DNA of 64,000 nt from Natrinema sp046097095 (GCF_046097095.1 NZ_CP175698.1:2418001-2482000), one strand, 5' to 3'. Positions 18,502 to 28,114 are shown, counted from the stretch's first letter. Notes: generated by a model from the letters alone, not told the origin. A program made the numbers and translations.

Positions 18502-19005
18502 ATGAGCGACGACGCCGCGGACGCGCTCGCTGTCGACGAGTTCGTCGAGTACTGCCGCACCCAGGCCGGCCTGCTCTCCGGGCACGTCGAGACGATGGGC
18601 GAGGAGGCCGACGACCTCTTGGACGAAATCGACCGGGAGATGGCCGAGATCAGATCCCGCCTCGAGGCGCTTCCGAACGAGGTCGAGGGGACCGAATCGC
18701 CGTCGACCGCCGACGTCCCCGACGCAAGCGAGGTCGACGTCGCGGCGATCGAGGAACTACAGGCGGAACTCGAGGAGAAGCAACTGCTCGTCGAGGCCAA
18801 GCAGGCACGGATGCAGGCCTTTCAGGATCTGGCCGCGGACTACACCGACCTCGCCGACGAACTGGCGTCTGAGGCGACAGACGGACAGGACGCGCTGACT
18901 CGCGTCATCGAGTTCGAGGCCGACGCCGATGCGCCGGCGTACTTCGACGAGCGCGAGACGATGGTCGAGGCCGCGGCTGCGTCGCGGAACGCCGACAGCG
19001 AGTGA
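18502..19005 (+). CDS. Acidic coiled-coil haloarchaeal protein, unknown function
   Basis: 168 residues from the ATG at 18502; the frame extends further upstream, but that part is Arg/Pro-rich and unlike coding sequence. The middle (about residues 25-120) is heptad-rich helix, for example DDLLDEIDREMAEIRSRLEA and IEELQAELEEKQLLVEAKQA, predicting a long coiled coil. No membrane segment. Function unknown; it precedes the R2lox-type oxidase by about 120 bases without clear link. Confidence 0.7.
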   Translation: MSDDAADALAVDEFVEYCRTQAGLLSGHVETMGEEADDLLDEIDREMAEIRSRLEALPNEVEGTESPSTADVPDASEVDVAAIEELQAELEEKQLLVEAKQARMQAFQDLAADYTDLADELASEATDGQDALTRVIEFEADADAPAYFDERETMVEAAAASRNADSE

Positions 19006-19124
19006 CTCGAGCGGGCCCGACGAAGTCTGCCGTCTCACGACTGCCCGCAGCGTCTGTTCTCTTCGCTATCAAGACGCGATTCTCGGCCGAATATTGATTT
19101 ACAACCAACACGTCAGTTATTGGC

Positions 19125-20054
19125 ATGGCAATCGACTACAGTCAACGAGAACAGCCCTACGAGTTGTATCGCAAGGGGAAACAGGAGGGAACGTGGGACC
19201 CGGACGACTACGACCTCGAGCAAGACCGCCGAGACTGGCAGCAGTTTTCCGAGGACGAACAGCGGCGGTTTCTCGCGACGTGTTCCGGGTTCTACGACGG
19301 TGAGGAGGACGTCACGCGAACGCTCGCGCCGTACATGATGGCGCTTGACGCCTTGCCAAACGAGGAGATGCCGTTCGACACCGTTCAAGAGGAGATGTAT
19401 CTGGCCCAGCAGGTCTACGAGGAGGCCAAACACACCGACCTGTTCAGTCGCTACTTCGAGGAGGTCTTCGAGACCCAGGAGACGGCTCCCTATCGCGAGG
19501 GCGGCTACCAGGAACAGGGGTACAGCACGGACGATCTCTACGACACCGCGGACGACCTGCTGGCGGCGGCCGAGAGCGGCGATCGGACCGACCTCGTCTA
19601 CGCGCTCGGCGAGGCCTACCTGAACTACATGGGCATCGTCGAGGCCCAGCTCGCCCGCGGCGGCTATCTCAGCTTCGACCAGATGATCGAGCTGAAAGCC
19701 GAGCAGATGGGGCGTGACATCGTCCTCGAGTCGTTCCAAGAAGCCATCGGCAAGGTGCGACAGGACGAGACGCGCCACATCGAGAACGGGCGCTGGATCT
19801 TACAGCAACTGGCCGAGGCCGAACCGGACGTCGTCGCGGACGTCTACGAGCCGCGCATCGAGGAGTACGTCGAGAATCGGCTGCTGGCCGACCCGCTCTA
19901 CGACGAGCAGCCCTTCGAGGGCTACGATCAGCGCGAGATCGGCGAACAGGTCGTCCAGTACCTGCAAGACACCGTCGATTACATCGGTACTGACCGGTTC
20001 GAGCGCTACAGCGACGTTCAGGCCGCCATGGAGGAGCACCAGGCCGCCGACTGA
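19125..20054 (+). CDS. R2-like ligand-binding oxidase (R2lox-type ferritin-superfamily protein)
   Basis: 309 residues of the ribonucleotide-reductase R2 fold. The six di-metal ligands can be placed: Glu in GEEDVTRT, Glu and His in EEAKHTDLF, Glu in GIVEAQLA, and Glu and His in DETRHIENG. Two further features point to R2lox rather than a true NrdB. A Val sits two residues after the first Glu ligand, and a Tyr five residues before the fourth ligand (LNYMGIVE). In R2lox these form a Val-Tyr ether cross-link beside a Mn/Fe site. No NrdA partner is nearby, which fits an independent oxidase of unknown substrate. Confidence 0.85.
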   Translation: MAIDYSQREQPYELYRKGKQEGTWDPDDYDLEQDRRDWQQFSEDEQRRFLATCSGFYDGEEDVTRTLAPYMMALDALPNEEMPFDTVQEEMYLAQQVYEEAKHTDLFSRYFEEVFETQETAPYREGGYQEQGYSTDDLYDTADDLLAAAESGDRTDLVYALGEAYLNYMGIVEAQLARGGYLSFDQMIELKAEQMGRDIVLESFQEAIGKVRQDETRHIENGRWILQQLAEAEPDVVADVYEPRIEEYVENRLLADPLYDEQPFEGYDQREIGEQVVQYLQDTVDYIGTDRFERYSDVQAAMEEHQAAD

Positions 20055-20090
20055 AGCGCGTCCAGCGGTCGCCGTCGCGTTGTTGCAGTC

Positions 20091-21197
20091 CTATAGCGCC
20101 TCGAGCAGCGCATCCACGTCCGCGCGGCTATTGTATGCGTGGATCGACGCGCGGATTGCATCGGGCTTGGGAAGCGGTCTGACGACGATTCCCCGGTCGG
20201 CGAGTCGATCGACGGTGCTCTCGGGGTCGTCGACGTCGATCGTCACGAGCCCGGACTCGTACGATCGCGGACTCAAGAGGCGCTCGTCCGGGAGGCCGTC
20301 TTTGAGCCGATCGGTCAGGGCCTCGATCCGCCGTTGGATCGTCTCGATACCGATCTCCTCGAGCGTCGCGAGCGCCTCGGTCAGTCCGGCGTAGGGGACG
20401 GGGCTGGCGGTGCCGACCTCGAACCGCCGTGCGCCGGCCGCGTAGCGGTAGTCATCAGCGGTCTCGTCTGTGACGCTCCGGTAGCCGATCGCGGCGGGCG
20501 AGCGATCTTGCTCGACGCCGTCACGGACGTAGAGGAAGCCGGCTCCGAACGGGCCGAGCAGCCACTTGTGGCCCGCCGCGACGACGAAATCCGCACCCCA
20601 CTCGCGGACGTCGACGGGAACCTGTCCGGGCGACTGGACGGCGTCGACCAGCACCAGCGCGCCGGCGTCGTGGGCGATCTCGACGAGATCCGCGATCGGC
20701 AGTTGCGTGCCGTGGGTCCACGTCAGCGAACTCACGCAACACAGCGTCGCATCCTCGAGCGCCGGTTTCGCGGCCTCGAGATCGAGCCGCCCGTCGTCGG
20801 TCTCGAGCACCCGCACGTCGACACCGTAGTCGCGCTCGAGGCGTTGCCACGGCAGGACGCCGGCGGAGTGCTCGAGGTCGGTTCGGACGACGACATCGTT
20901 TGCGTCCCAGTCGAACGCGCCCGCGACGCGGTTGATCCCGTCGGTCGTGCTCTGGGTCAACGCGACCTCGTCGGGCGTCGCGCCGAGCAGGTCCGCGACC
21001 GCCGCGCGCGCCTCGTCGTAGACGTCGAACGTCGCGGGATACATCCCTTCGGCGGCGGGAGCCTCGTACTCGTGGTGCTCGAGCGCCGATTCGGCCGCTT
21101 CGACGACGCGGCGCGGGCTCGGCCCGCCGGCACCCCAGTTACAGTACACGCTCGACTCGAGGGCGGGCATCGTTGCGCGGAGATCGCTCGGCTCCAT
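20091..21197 (-). CDS. Class V aminotransferase / cysteine-desulfurase-like PLP enzyme
   Basis: 368 residues. The PLP lysine lies in AAGHKWLLGPFGAGFLY (about residue 205), preceded by LVDAVQSPGQVPVDV with the Asp that pairs with the pyridine nitrogen and the Gln/His region expected for fold type I class V. LTQSTTDGINRVAG supplies the phosphate-binding residues. It resembles the isopenicillin-N-epimerase/SufS-like subgroup. I see no obvious active-site loop Cys of a cysteine desulfurase, so substrate is open. Confidence 0.85.
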   Translation of the reverse strand: MEPSDLRATMPALESSVYCNWGAGGPSPRRVVEAAESALEHHEYEAPAAEGMYPATFDVYDEARAAVADLLGATPDEVALTQSTTDGINRVAGAFDWDANDVVVRTDLEHSAGVLPWQRLERDYGVDVRVLETDDGRLDLEAAKPALEDATLCCVSSLTWTHGTQLPIADLVEIAHDAGALVLVDAVQSPGQVPVDVREWGADFVVAAGHKWLLGPFGAGFLYVRDGVEQDRSPAAIGYRSVTDETADDYRYAAGARRFEVGTASPVPYAGLTEALATLEEIGIETIQRRIEALTDRLKDGLPDERLLSPRSYESGLVTIDVDDPESTVDRLADRGIVVRPLPKPDAIRASIHAYNSRADVDALLEAL

Positions 21198-21323
21198 TTC
21201 CTGGTTGTTGGGCCGCTACTGTGTTTGGTCTGACGGTCCGTCGGCTGTCGGATAGCTGCCGAGAAGCGCGACCCCGCTCGAGTCCGCCCTGTCGGCCGGT
21301 CCGTCGACGGTGCGGTCCGCGAG

Positions 21324-21563
21324 TCAGAGTTCGCCGCGCAGGATGACCTCGTCATCGACCCGCTTGAGCATGTCTTCGGTGACAATATAGTCTTCGCCGT
21401 CTTCGCCTTCCCAGCCGAACGAGGCGAGTGCCTGCTCTGCCAGACTCGGGTTGGGATCGACGGCTGCGCTGTTGTCTTCGACCTTCGCGACGATCCCGAG
21501 TTCCTTGCCTTCGACGTCAACGACGGTCTTTCCGACATCGTCGTCGGTCAGCGAAGCTGTCAT
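21324..21563 (-). CDS. Small PRC-barrel-like protein
   Basis: 79 residues, acidic. The pattern DDVGKTVVDVEGKELGIVAK is the opening of a PRC-barrel-type beta domain (turn with D-x-x-G-K followed by G-x-V). The C-terminal part (YIVTEDMLKRVDDEVILRGE) has the usual final strands. Such small proteins are common in haloarchaea and their role is unknown. Confidence 0.7.
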   Translation of the reverse strand: MTASLTDDDVGKTVVDVEGKELGIVAKVEDNSAAVDPNPSLAEQALASFGWEGEDGEDYIVTEDMLKRVDDEVILRGEL

Positions 21564-21761
21564 GTCGACGGCTACGGCGACCGACTAGGTAAGCGAACGG
21601 CCGTCTCGTGCTGGTTCGCGCGCCGAACCATCAGTCGACGTGTCGTCTCAAACTCGATCGCTTGCGAGTGCCGGCGCGTCGATGTCGTCTGCGCCCTCGA
21701 CTATTTCACCGTGGATGCCGATAGTACGGTCGACGCGCGCCGACCGCGTTCTCACACTCCC

Positions 21762-21911
21762 ATGACATACACACTCGAGATCAGCGATGAACTGAAGCAG
21801 CGACTCGACAATCACTGCGAGGAAGGCCAATCCCACGAGGAACTCATCGCGGAACTGGTCTCGATGTACGAGACCGAGGGGGCGTTCCTGCAGGAAGGCT
21901 ACTCCGAATGA
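21762..21911 (+). CDS. 49-residue ribbon-helix-helix-like small protein
   Basis: Starts at ATG 21762 (MTYTLEISDELKQRLDNHCE). A short beta strand followed by two helices, and the wording I-S-D-E-L-K-Q-R-L, resemble the N-terminal strand-helix of ribbon-helix-helix/antitoxin-like proteins. It is short and stand-alone with no toxin-like neighbour, so DNA binding is an inference only. Confidence 0.6.
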   Translation: MTYTLEISDELKQRLDNHCEEGQSHEELIAELVSMYETEGAFLQEGYSE

Positions 21912-22018
21912 GACGAGTCGGTCGTCCGCCGACCGGACGCCTCGGACGACCGGCGGCGGCCGTTCACCTTCTGTGGTAATGGATGACACTCAAGTGGTCC
22001 GTCCGCGTATAGGTCAGT

Positions 22019-22435
22019 ATGCATCTGCTAGTCGCCCTCGAGGACTCGGACCCGGGGTGGGCGGCCTTCGAGTTCGCGTGCCGAGAACACCCCGACGACG
22101 AGATCACGGTGCTTCACGCCCTCGATCCGACCAACAGCGGTTACGGCGAGGTCGCGCACCTCGGCGCGGAGGAACTGCTCGAGCGCCGGCGTGAGGAGGC
22201 CCGCGAGCTGCTCGCAGAGGCTGAAGCCCGCGCGGCCGACTACGGCCGGTCGGTCGAAACGGCGGTCACCGTCGGCCAGCCCGCCGACGAGATCGTCGAC
22301 TACGCCGCGGACGGCGAACTGGACCTGATTGTCGTCGGGAGCCACGGCCGCACCGGCTTCTCGAGGGTCTTGCTCGGCAGCGTCGCCGAACGAGTCGCGC
22401 GGCAGGCACCCGTTCCGGTGACAATCGTTCGCTAA
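22019..22435 (+). CDS. Universal stress protein (UspA family), ATP-binding type
   Basis: 138 residues, one Usp domain. The N-terminal strand HLLVALEDSDPGW and the C-terminal nucleotide motif VVGSHGRTGFSRVLLGSVAE (G-2x-G-9x-G-S) are both intact, so this copy probably binds ATP. Cytoplasmic. Unlike the two Usp proteins at 29.1-30.2 kb it keeps the canonical loop. Confidence 0.93.
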   Translation: MHLLVALEDSDPGWAAFEFACREHPDDEITVLHALDPTNSGYGEVAHLGAEELLERRREEARELLAEAEARAADYGRSVETAVTVGQPADEIVDYAADGELDLIVVGSHGRTGFSRVLLGSVAERVARQAPVPVTIVR

Positions 22436-22471
22436 CCGTCCGTCTCGGTTCTCGGCCGCGTTCACGGTGGT

Positions 22472-22702
22472 TCACTCGACGCCGTACCACCGACAGAGCG
22501 ATCGCACGAACTGGGCGACGACGAGACCGACGAACGCCCCAATCAGGTACGCGTTCGACGCGTCGATCGCGAACAGTTCGGCGACGATGTACTGGACCGC
22601 GGCCACGGCGAGGACGGAGACGAGCACGCTCACGGCGGCCAGTTCCGGATGGTCGCGGAGGCCACTCGAGCGGGTGAGTCGTCCGGCCGATTCTCCTTGC
22701 AT
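22472..22702 (-). CDS. Small two-helix membrane protein
   Basis: 76 residues. Two hydrophobic helices at about residues 21-43 (AAVSVLVSVLAVAAVQYIVA) and 50-66 (AYLIGAFVGLVVAQFVRSL). Nothing identifies its function. Neighbouring genes on the same strand encode another small membrane protein. Confidence 0.6.
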   Translation of the reverse strand: MQGESAGRLTRSSGLRDHPELAAVSVLVSVLAVAAVQYIVAELFAIDASNAYLIGAFVGLVVAQFVRSLCRWYGVE

Positions 22703-22809
22703 GGGCGGTCGTGTTCCGTGAACGCCTTATCGATCTTCTGCTTCGAAGCGACGCCGTAGTGGCGCGCGGTACCGGTGGTCTGCGTCATCGCCCGACCTGT
22801 CCGATCGAG

Positions 22810-23010
22810 TCACGTCTCGAGGGGAGCCGCCTCTCCGTCCCGCTCCGTCCTGTATACCTCCGCCCAGAGATATCCGACGCCGACCGCGGCGTAGAACATG
22901 CCCAAGACGGTCGGTATCCAATCGTGCTGTGTGGCATAGAGGCCGATCTGAACGAACCCAACGACCACCATTGCGACGCCGATCCACGCCCGCACTCGTC
23001 TCGATGCCAT
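22810..23010 (-). CDS. Small two-helix membrane protein
   Basis: 66 residues, with helices at about residues 9-26 (IGVAMVVVGFVQIGLYA) and 32-50 (PTVLGMFYAAVGVGYLWAE). Basic N-terminus (ASRRVRAW) suggests the N-end is cytoplasmic. Function unknown. Confidence 0.6.
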   Translation of the reverse strand: MASRRVRAWIGVAMVVVGFVQIGLYATQHDWIPTVLGMFYAAVGVGYLWAEVYRTERDGEAAPLET

Positions 23011-23172
23011 ATACGTACGAGAAGATTACACTGAGTAAACATCTTTTCGCTTCCTCGGCGGTTCGAGGCCGGCCGGTCGGACCATTGTCCCGATCGTAGC
23101 GCTCACGGCCCACGAGCGCTGATTCGTAAATCACGCAGCAATCTTTTCTGCGTTCTCGGGCGACGGGTGGAC

Positions 23173-23307
23173 ATGGCTCGGCTCTCTACGATCATCATCC
23201 TCGTCGGGGTCGTACGCTTTACGCCGCTTCCGCCACCACTGGGGATCGGGCTTGGCGGGCTCTTAATCCTCGTCGGCGGTATCCTCCGGCTTTTCACAGA
23301 GAAATAA
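23173..23307 (+). CDS. 44-residue hydrophobic microprotein
   Basis: The frame ATG 23173 to TAA 23307 gives a very hydrophobic peptide with two membrane-like segments joined by a proline-rich turn (RFTPLPPPLGIG) and a charged tail LFTEK. Haloarchaea carry many such single-gene microproteins. Third-position GC bias supports coding, but there is no other evidence. Confidence 0.5.
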   Translation: MARLSTIIILVGVVRFTPLPPPLGIGLGGLLILVGGILRLFTEK

Positions 23308-23632
23308 CTCGCTGCGCTCAGCGCAGTCTCGTGCGAGCACCGCCGGTTCTCATACATGGGCCTCCGGAAAAGGGGCTGACGTCACGGGTGTTTTGCTCAA
23401 GGAGGCAGCGAACGCGCCGAGGGCTGTGGTACCAGAGCCGCGGTACCCATGTTACCCCGCCAAGTGACGTGTAACGTCGGTCTACCCGCCGTCATCGTCA
23501 CCGTGGCCGCCGATCGGTCTGTTCCCGGTCGATTCGTCGGCCTGCTCGTGCCGAACAGGATTCAAGGGACTCGACCGCGTCTCTTCGATCGGAACCGGGC
23601 AAACTAATTACGGTCACGACAGTCCAGATTAC
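23308..23632. other. Gene-free stretch
   Basis: 325 bases before the lipid-reductase gene, containing short GC-rich dyads near 23425-23460. I find no reading frame or RNA gene that can be supported. Confidence 0.5.
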
Positions 23633-24886
23633 ATGAACGACCGCTACGACGTAGTCATCGCCGGTGCCGGCCCCGCCGGCGCACAGTGTGCCCGGGATCT
23701 CGCCGCGAGAGGGTACGACGTCGTCGTCCTCGAGACCGAGGTCGAAGCAGAGTTCCCGCGCCAGAGCAACAAATCCACCGCGGGAACGTTCCACTCTATG
23801 ATGGCGGCTTTCGGCATTCCCGACGACGTCGTGATGCAGTACACCGACAGCGTCGTCCTCGAGTCGCCGACGGAACACTACGTCCGCGAGCAAACCGGTG
23901 CGGTTCTGGAGTTTGCGGATTTCAAACGCTATCTCGTAAGCGACAGCCGCGACGATGGCGCTGAATACCGGTTCGACGCCCGCGTCACCGCGCCGATCAT
24001 GGACGGCGGCGAGATCGTCGGCGTCACCTACAATGGCGACGAGGAGGTCTATGGCGACATCGTCATCGACGCGACGGGGCCGGCCGCCCCACTCGCGAAG
24101 GAACTCGGTGTCGTCGATCTCAAACGCGAGAATCACGCCATCGGCATCGAGTACGAGTTCGAAGGGATCGACATCGACCGCCCCGGCTTCGCCGACCTGC
24201 GCGACGCCATGATGTTGCGTCTAGACCACGAGATCGCACCCGGCGGCTACTCGTGGATCTTCCATACCGGCGAAGACACCGCCAAAGTGGGTCTCTGTTA
24301 CATTCAAAACGATAGCCACGACCGGTACAGCCGCAACGATTTCACCATCGACGACTACCTCTCTCACTGGCTCGAGACGGACCCCCGATTCCGTGACGCC
24401 GAACAGATCGAGGGCAAACAACACCGCGGCTCGGCCCACATTCAACTGCCCGGCACGCTCCATACCGACCGGTTCATGGCGATCGGCGACACCGTGCCGA
24501 GCCTCGACCCGCTCTGGGGCGAAGGGATCAACAAGTGCATGCAGTCCGGCCGCGCGGCCGCCGCCACCGCCGACAGCTGTCTCAAACACGACGGCGTCGA
24601 GCCGACCGCCGAGAACCTCGAGGTCTACGACACGCTCTGGCACCGCGACGTCGCGCCCAACGCCAAGAGCCGGCTGCTAATGACCCAGCTCCTCTATCTC
24701 GCGCCGAACGACCGCTACGACGAGCTCATGCGGGACCTCCAGCGACTCGACGACGATACGCTGGCGAATGCAAACAGCGGCGACCCGCTTGCCATCGCGC
24801 GGCTGCTTGGGCTCGAGGACGCGCCGCTGCTCGTCGATCTCGCGAAACAGCAGCTGTCGCCCGGTCTTCGCTCGCTCCTGTCCTAA
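23633..24886 (+). CDS. Geranylgeranyl reductase-family flavoprotein
   Basis: 417 residues. The FAD-binding Rossmann motif is at the N-terminus (DVVIAGAGPAGAQCARDLAA followed by VVVLE), and the second FAD motif MAIGDTVPSLDPLWGEGIN is near residue 282-300. The family includes the archaeal reductase that saturates digeranylgeranyl-glycerophospholipid chains. Haloarchaea have several paralogues acting on lipids or isoprenoid quinones, so the exact substrate is unsettled. Monocistronic. Confidence 0.85.
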   Translation: MNDRYDVVIAGAGPAGAQCARDLAARGYDVVVLETEVEAEFPRQSNKSTAGTFHSMMAAFGIPDDVVMQYTDSVVLESPTEHYVREQTGAVLEFADFKRYLVSDSRDDGAEYRFDARVTAPIMDGGEIVGVTYNGDEEVYGDIVIDATGPAAPLAKELGVVDLKRENHAIGIEYEFEGIDIDRPGFADLRDAMMLRLDHEIAPGGYSWIFHTGEDTAKVGLCYIQNDSHDRYSRNDFTIDDYLSHWLETDPRFRDAEQIEGKQHRGSAHIQLPGTLHTDRFMAIGDTVPSLDPLWGEGINKCMQSGRAAAATADSCLKHDGVEPTAENLEVYDTLWHRDVAPNAKSRLLMTQLLYLAPNDRYDELMRDLQRLDDDTLANANSGDPLAIARLLGLEDAPLLVDLAKQQLSPGLRSLLS

Positions 24887-24927
24887 AGAGGGGTCCCACC
24901 CGGTTCGATATTCTGCTTATCAGCCTC

Positions 24928-26568
24928 TCAGGCGAGAAACCGCGCCTCGAAGGATTGCACGCTCTCGTCGGTCCCGGCGATGACGACCTCGTCGTCCGCC
25001 TCGAGGACGAATTCCGACGGCTCGATCGCCGTGATCGTCTCGCCGTCCCTGACGACCGCAATGACGGTACAGCCCGTCCGCGAGCGGACCGCGGCGTCGA
25101 CGACGGTCTGTCCCACTAACCGGCCCGCGGGGAGCCTGACGACGTTGATTCCCCGATCGACCGCCAGCACCTCCTCGTCCTCGAAGACGGTCGAGGCCAG
25201 CATCCGGCCGCTGACCGTCGCCAGCGACTGGACGTAGTCCGCCCCGGCTCGGTAGAGTTTCCGGACGTCCGCCGCGTCGTTTGCGCGAACGATGACGTCG
25301 ACCGACGGGTTCAGATCGCGCGCGACGAGCGCCGCGAAGACGGCCGTCGTATCGTCGTCGAGGGTAACGATCACTGCGGCCGCGTCGTCGACGCCGGCCT
25401 CGCGGACCGCCGCCGGATCGCGAGCGTCCCCGACGACGTCGACGCCCTCCTTCTCGGCGACATCGAGGACCGTCACGCGAGCGTTCGTCCCGACGAGCGC
25501 GTCGGCGGCCGCCGCGCCTGACTCGCCGTAGCCGGCGATCACCACGTCTCGAGCGGCGAACGACCGGACCGTCGACGCCGCTTCCGCTCGAAGCGTTTCG
25601 ATCCGCTCGGGTTCGCCCGCGACAAGCAGCCGCGTCCCGGCGTGGAGGTCCCGGTCTCGCGGAATCGGGCTCTCGAACGTCCCGTCAAACCACGCACCGA
25701 TGCCGTCGACGCCGAATCGATCCCGGAGCCCGATCTCGTCGGCGGTCCGGTCACAGAGGTCGCTTCCCGCGGCGATCGAGACCTCGACCAGTTCCAGATC
25801 GCTCCCGATCTCGACGCCCTCATCGACCGCGGTCGTCACGGCCGTCGGCACCCGACGCGCGAGGCTTTCCCCGAGCAACTGGCGCGGCGACAGCACCTCG
25901 TCGGCCCCCGCGATCCGGTGGTACTCCCCGAGTCGCTGATCCTCGACCAGCGTCACCACCCGCACGTCCGGGTTCGCCTCCCGGGCCGAAAGGACGATGC
26001 TCGCGTTCGTATCGTCGGCCGAATCGGCCACGACCGCCGTCGCCCGCTCGATGCCGGCGCTCTCGAGCACCGCCGTCGACTCCGGATCGCCGTGGACGAC
26101 CCGGTAGTCGTCCTCGTGTAACGCCGTCGCCGTCTCCTCGTCGGACGAGACGACGACGTACTCCTGGCCGCGCGACTCGAGTTCCTCGATGAACGCCTCC
26201 CCGCGGGGCGTGTACTCACAGATGACGACGTGGTCTGTGACGTCCGTCGTCGCGGTCGGCGGCGTGACCGCCAGCGTGTCCCGCAGCCAGGGAACCGCGA
26301 AGACGTCCGCCGCAGTGAGGATCAGCCCGATCCCCATGAGCTGCAGTCCGATCGTCAGCACGTACATCTGCGGCGTCGACCACCCCGCGTCCTCGCCGTA
26401 GCCGGTCGTCGTAAACGACTGAAAGACGATCCCGAGCGACCGAAACAGCGGTTGCGGGTCGTTCTCCCATGCCGCCATCCCGTAATTGTACAGCAGCGTC
26501 GAGCCAACGGTCGCCACGACCACGAGGACGACATAGTGGCGAGTGCGGCGGGACCTCCACAGTGACAT
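24928..26568 (-). CDS. Potassium channel-like protein with two RCK (TrkA-N/TrkA-C) domains
   Basis: 546 residues. The membrane part (about 1-95) contains a two-helix pore with a K+ selectivity-filter-like TTTGYGE (about residue 54-60). Then come TrkA-N (about 115-225), TrkA-C (about 235-315), a second TrkA-N (about 325-440, dinucleotide loop VVIAGYGESGAAAADAL) and a second TrkA-C (about 455-545). The first TrkA-N has VVICEYTPRGE, missing the first glycine of the GxGxxG loop, so perhaps only the second binds nucleotide. Potassium gating fits the salt-in lifestyle. Confidence 0.88.
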   Translation of the reverse strand: MSLWRSRRTRHYVVLVVVATVGSTLLYNYGMAAWENDPQPLFRSLGIVFQSFTTTGYGEDAGWSTPQMYVLTIGLQLMGIGLILTAADVFAVPWLRDTLAVTPPTATTDVTDHVVICEYTPRGEAFIEELESRGQEYVVVSSDEETATALHEDDYRVVHGDPESTAVLESAGIERATAVVADSADDTNASIVLSAREANPDVRVVTLVEDQRLGEYHRIAGADEVLSPRQLLGESLARRVPTAVTTAVDEGVEIGSDLELVEVSIAAGSDLCDRTADEIGLRDRFGVDGIGAWFDGTFESPIPRDRDLHAGTRLLVAGEPERIETLRAEAASTVRSFAARDVVIAGYGESGAAAADALVGTNARVTVLDVAEKEGVDVVGDARDPAAVREAGVDDAAAVIVTLDDDTTAVFAALVARDLNPSVDVIVRANDAADVRKLYRAGADYVQSLATVSGRMLASTVFEDEEVLAVDRGINVVRLPAGRLVGQTVVDAAVRSRTGCTVIAVVRDGETITAIEPSEFVLEADDEVVIAGTDESVQSFEARFLA

Positions 26569-26739
26569 ACGCTCCCTAGCAGACGGCCGACTGTTGATGG
26601 TATCGGTCGATTCGGCGGACTCTCAGCGAACCCGATCGCTCTCGCATCCACTGACCCGTCATACGGCGGCTCTCGTCGCGCGATACTGGCCGTAGCATCC
26701 CCGCCGCCAATTTATGCGTTCGGTGCGATAGGTCGGTCG

Positions 26740-27537
26740 ATGGCACCGGTCGAGCATTTCGTGCTGGTGTTCGCCGCCGGGCTGCTCACGGCGCTGGCAA
26801 CCGGATTAGGGGCGCTCCCGTTTTTCTTCTTCGAGGGGATTAGCGACCGGCGAAACGTAATCCTCTGGGGGCTCGCCTCGGGGATCATGCTCTCGGCGTC
26901 GACGTTCGGCCTCGTCGAGGAGGGACTGGCCGAGGGCACCCCCCTCGAGATCGGGGTCGGGCTGCTGGCCGGCATCGGCCTCGTCGTCGTCGCCCACGAC
27001 GTGCTGTTAGACGTCGACATCGAACCCCACCAGTACGAAGAAGCCGACTTCAAGAAACTCGTCCTCATCCTCGGAATCCTGACCGTCCACAGCTTCCCCG
27101 AGGGCGTCGCCATCGGCGTCTCCTTCGCCGATCTCGGACTCGAGGGAGGCACCGAGTTTCTCGGGGTCACGATTCCGCTGTTGGCGGTCTTCATGACGAT
27201 CGCGATCTCGATCCACAACGTGCCGGAGGGGACCGCGATTTCGATCCCGCTGACGTCGATGGGCGTTCCGAAGTGGAAACTGATCTGGTGGGCCGTCTTC
27301 TCGAGTCTCCCCCAGCCGATCGGGGCCGTCATCGCGTTCGGGTTTGTCCGCTACGCCCGCGAAATCCTCCCTTACGGCTTCGGCTTCGCCGCCGGCGCGA
27401 TGATCTACCTCGTGCTCACCGAGTTCGTCCCCGAGGCACTCGCCATCGGCGAGCGGCTCCCTCGCGGCGGCAAGCCCGAACTCGTAGGCGGCATCCTCGT
27501 CGGGGTCCTCGTTATGGTCCCGCTCGCGTTCCTGTAA
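26740..27537 (+). CDS. ZIP-family divalent metal transporter
   Basis: 265 residues with about eight membrane helices. The ZIP metal-site motifs are plain: HSFPEGVAIGVSFAD in helix IV (about residue 117-131) and HNVPEGTAISIPL in helix V (about 157-170). A charged loop between helices III and IV (DIEPHQYEEADFKK) is His/Glu-rich as in the family. Imports Zn2+ or similar ions. Confidence 0.93.
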   Translation: MAPVEHFVLVFAAGLLTALATGLGALPFFFFEGISDRRNVILWGLASGIMLSASTFGLVEEGLAEGTPLEIGVGLLAGIGLVVVAHDVLLDVDIEPHQYEEADFKKLVLILGILTVHSFPEGVAIGVSFADLGLEGGTEFLGVTIPLLAVFMTIAISIHNVPEGTAISIPLTSMGVPKWKLIWWAVFSSLPQPIGAVIAFGFVRYAREILPYGFGFAAGAMIYLVLTEFVPEALAIGERLPRGGKPELVGGILVGVLVMVPLAFL

Positions 27538-27555
27538 TCGCGGCCGTGGCTCCGC

Positions 27556-28029
27556 TTAGTCCTCCCCGAGCACCCGTCCGTGCTCGTCGATCTCGCCGTT
27601 GACGATCCGGGTCGAGGAGATCCGCTCGCCGTCATCCGCGAAGACGTACGGCGCGACGATCCCCGACAGCGGTTCGAACCCCCGCTCGCGGCGCTGCTCG
27701 TTGATCCCCTCGAGTTCGGGGGCCGTCTCCGGGGAGACCACCAGCGCGTCGATCGACGGCTCGTCGGTCGCAATCCCGTCTTCGGTCTCGAGCGTCCGGA
27801 TTTCGATCTCGCGGTCCCACCGGTCGAGGTCGCCAAGCGCGTCCGTCACGAGTCGGGTCCGCTCCTCGAGCGACGGAATTGGGCGCGGTTCGTGGCGCGT
27901 CTCGACCGCCAGTTCGTCGCTGGTCAGCGCGACGACGACGGCGTCCTCGCCGAACCGGAGCGCGTGTTCGAACAGGGTCCGGTGGCCGTCGTGGAGCGGC
28001 CCGAACGTGCCGGCGACTGCGACTCGCAT
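27556..28029 (-). CDS. coaD: Pantetheine-phosphate adenylyltransferase, archaeal type
   Basis: 157 residues. The nucleotidyltransferase signature is present near the N-terminus: GTFGPLHDGHRTLFEHAL, with the H-x-G-H-type element HDGH. A second motif IVAPYVFADDGERISSTRIV near residue 125-145 corresponds to the ISSTxIR element. The enzyme transfers AMP from ATP to 4'-phosphopantetheine in CoA biosynthesis. Single gene, convergent with the ZIP gene. Confidence 0.92.
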   Translation of the reverse strand: MRVAVAGTFGPLHDGHRTLFEHALRFGEDAVVVALTSDELAVETRHEPRPIPSLEERTRLVTDALGDLDRWDREIEIRTLETEDGIATDEPSIDALVVSPETAPELEGINEQRRERGFEPLSGIVAPYVFADDGERISSTRIVNGEIDEHGRVLGED

Positions 28030-28114
28030 ACGCGTACTCGAACACGAGAGGTCCCATAACTGTGGTGCAAAACGAGGGTTGTTGTAAAGCGAGACGACCG
28101 CTTACAATCCGGCT

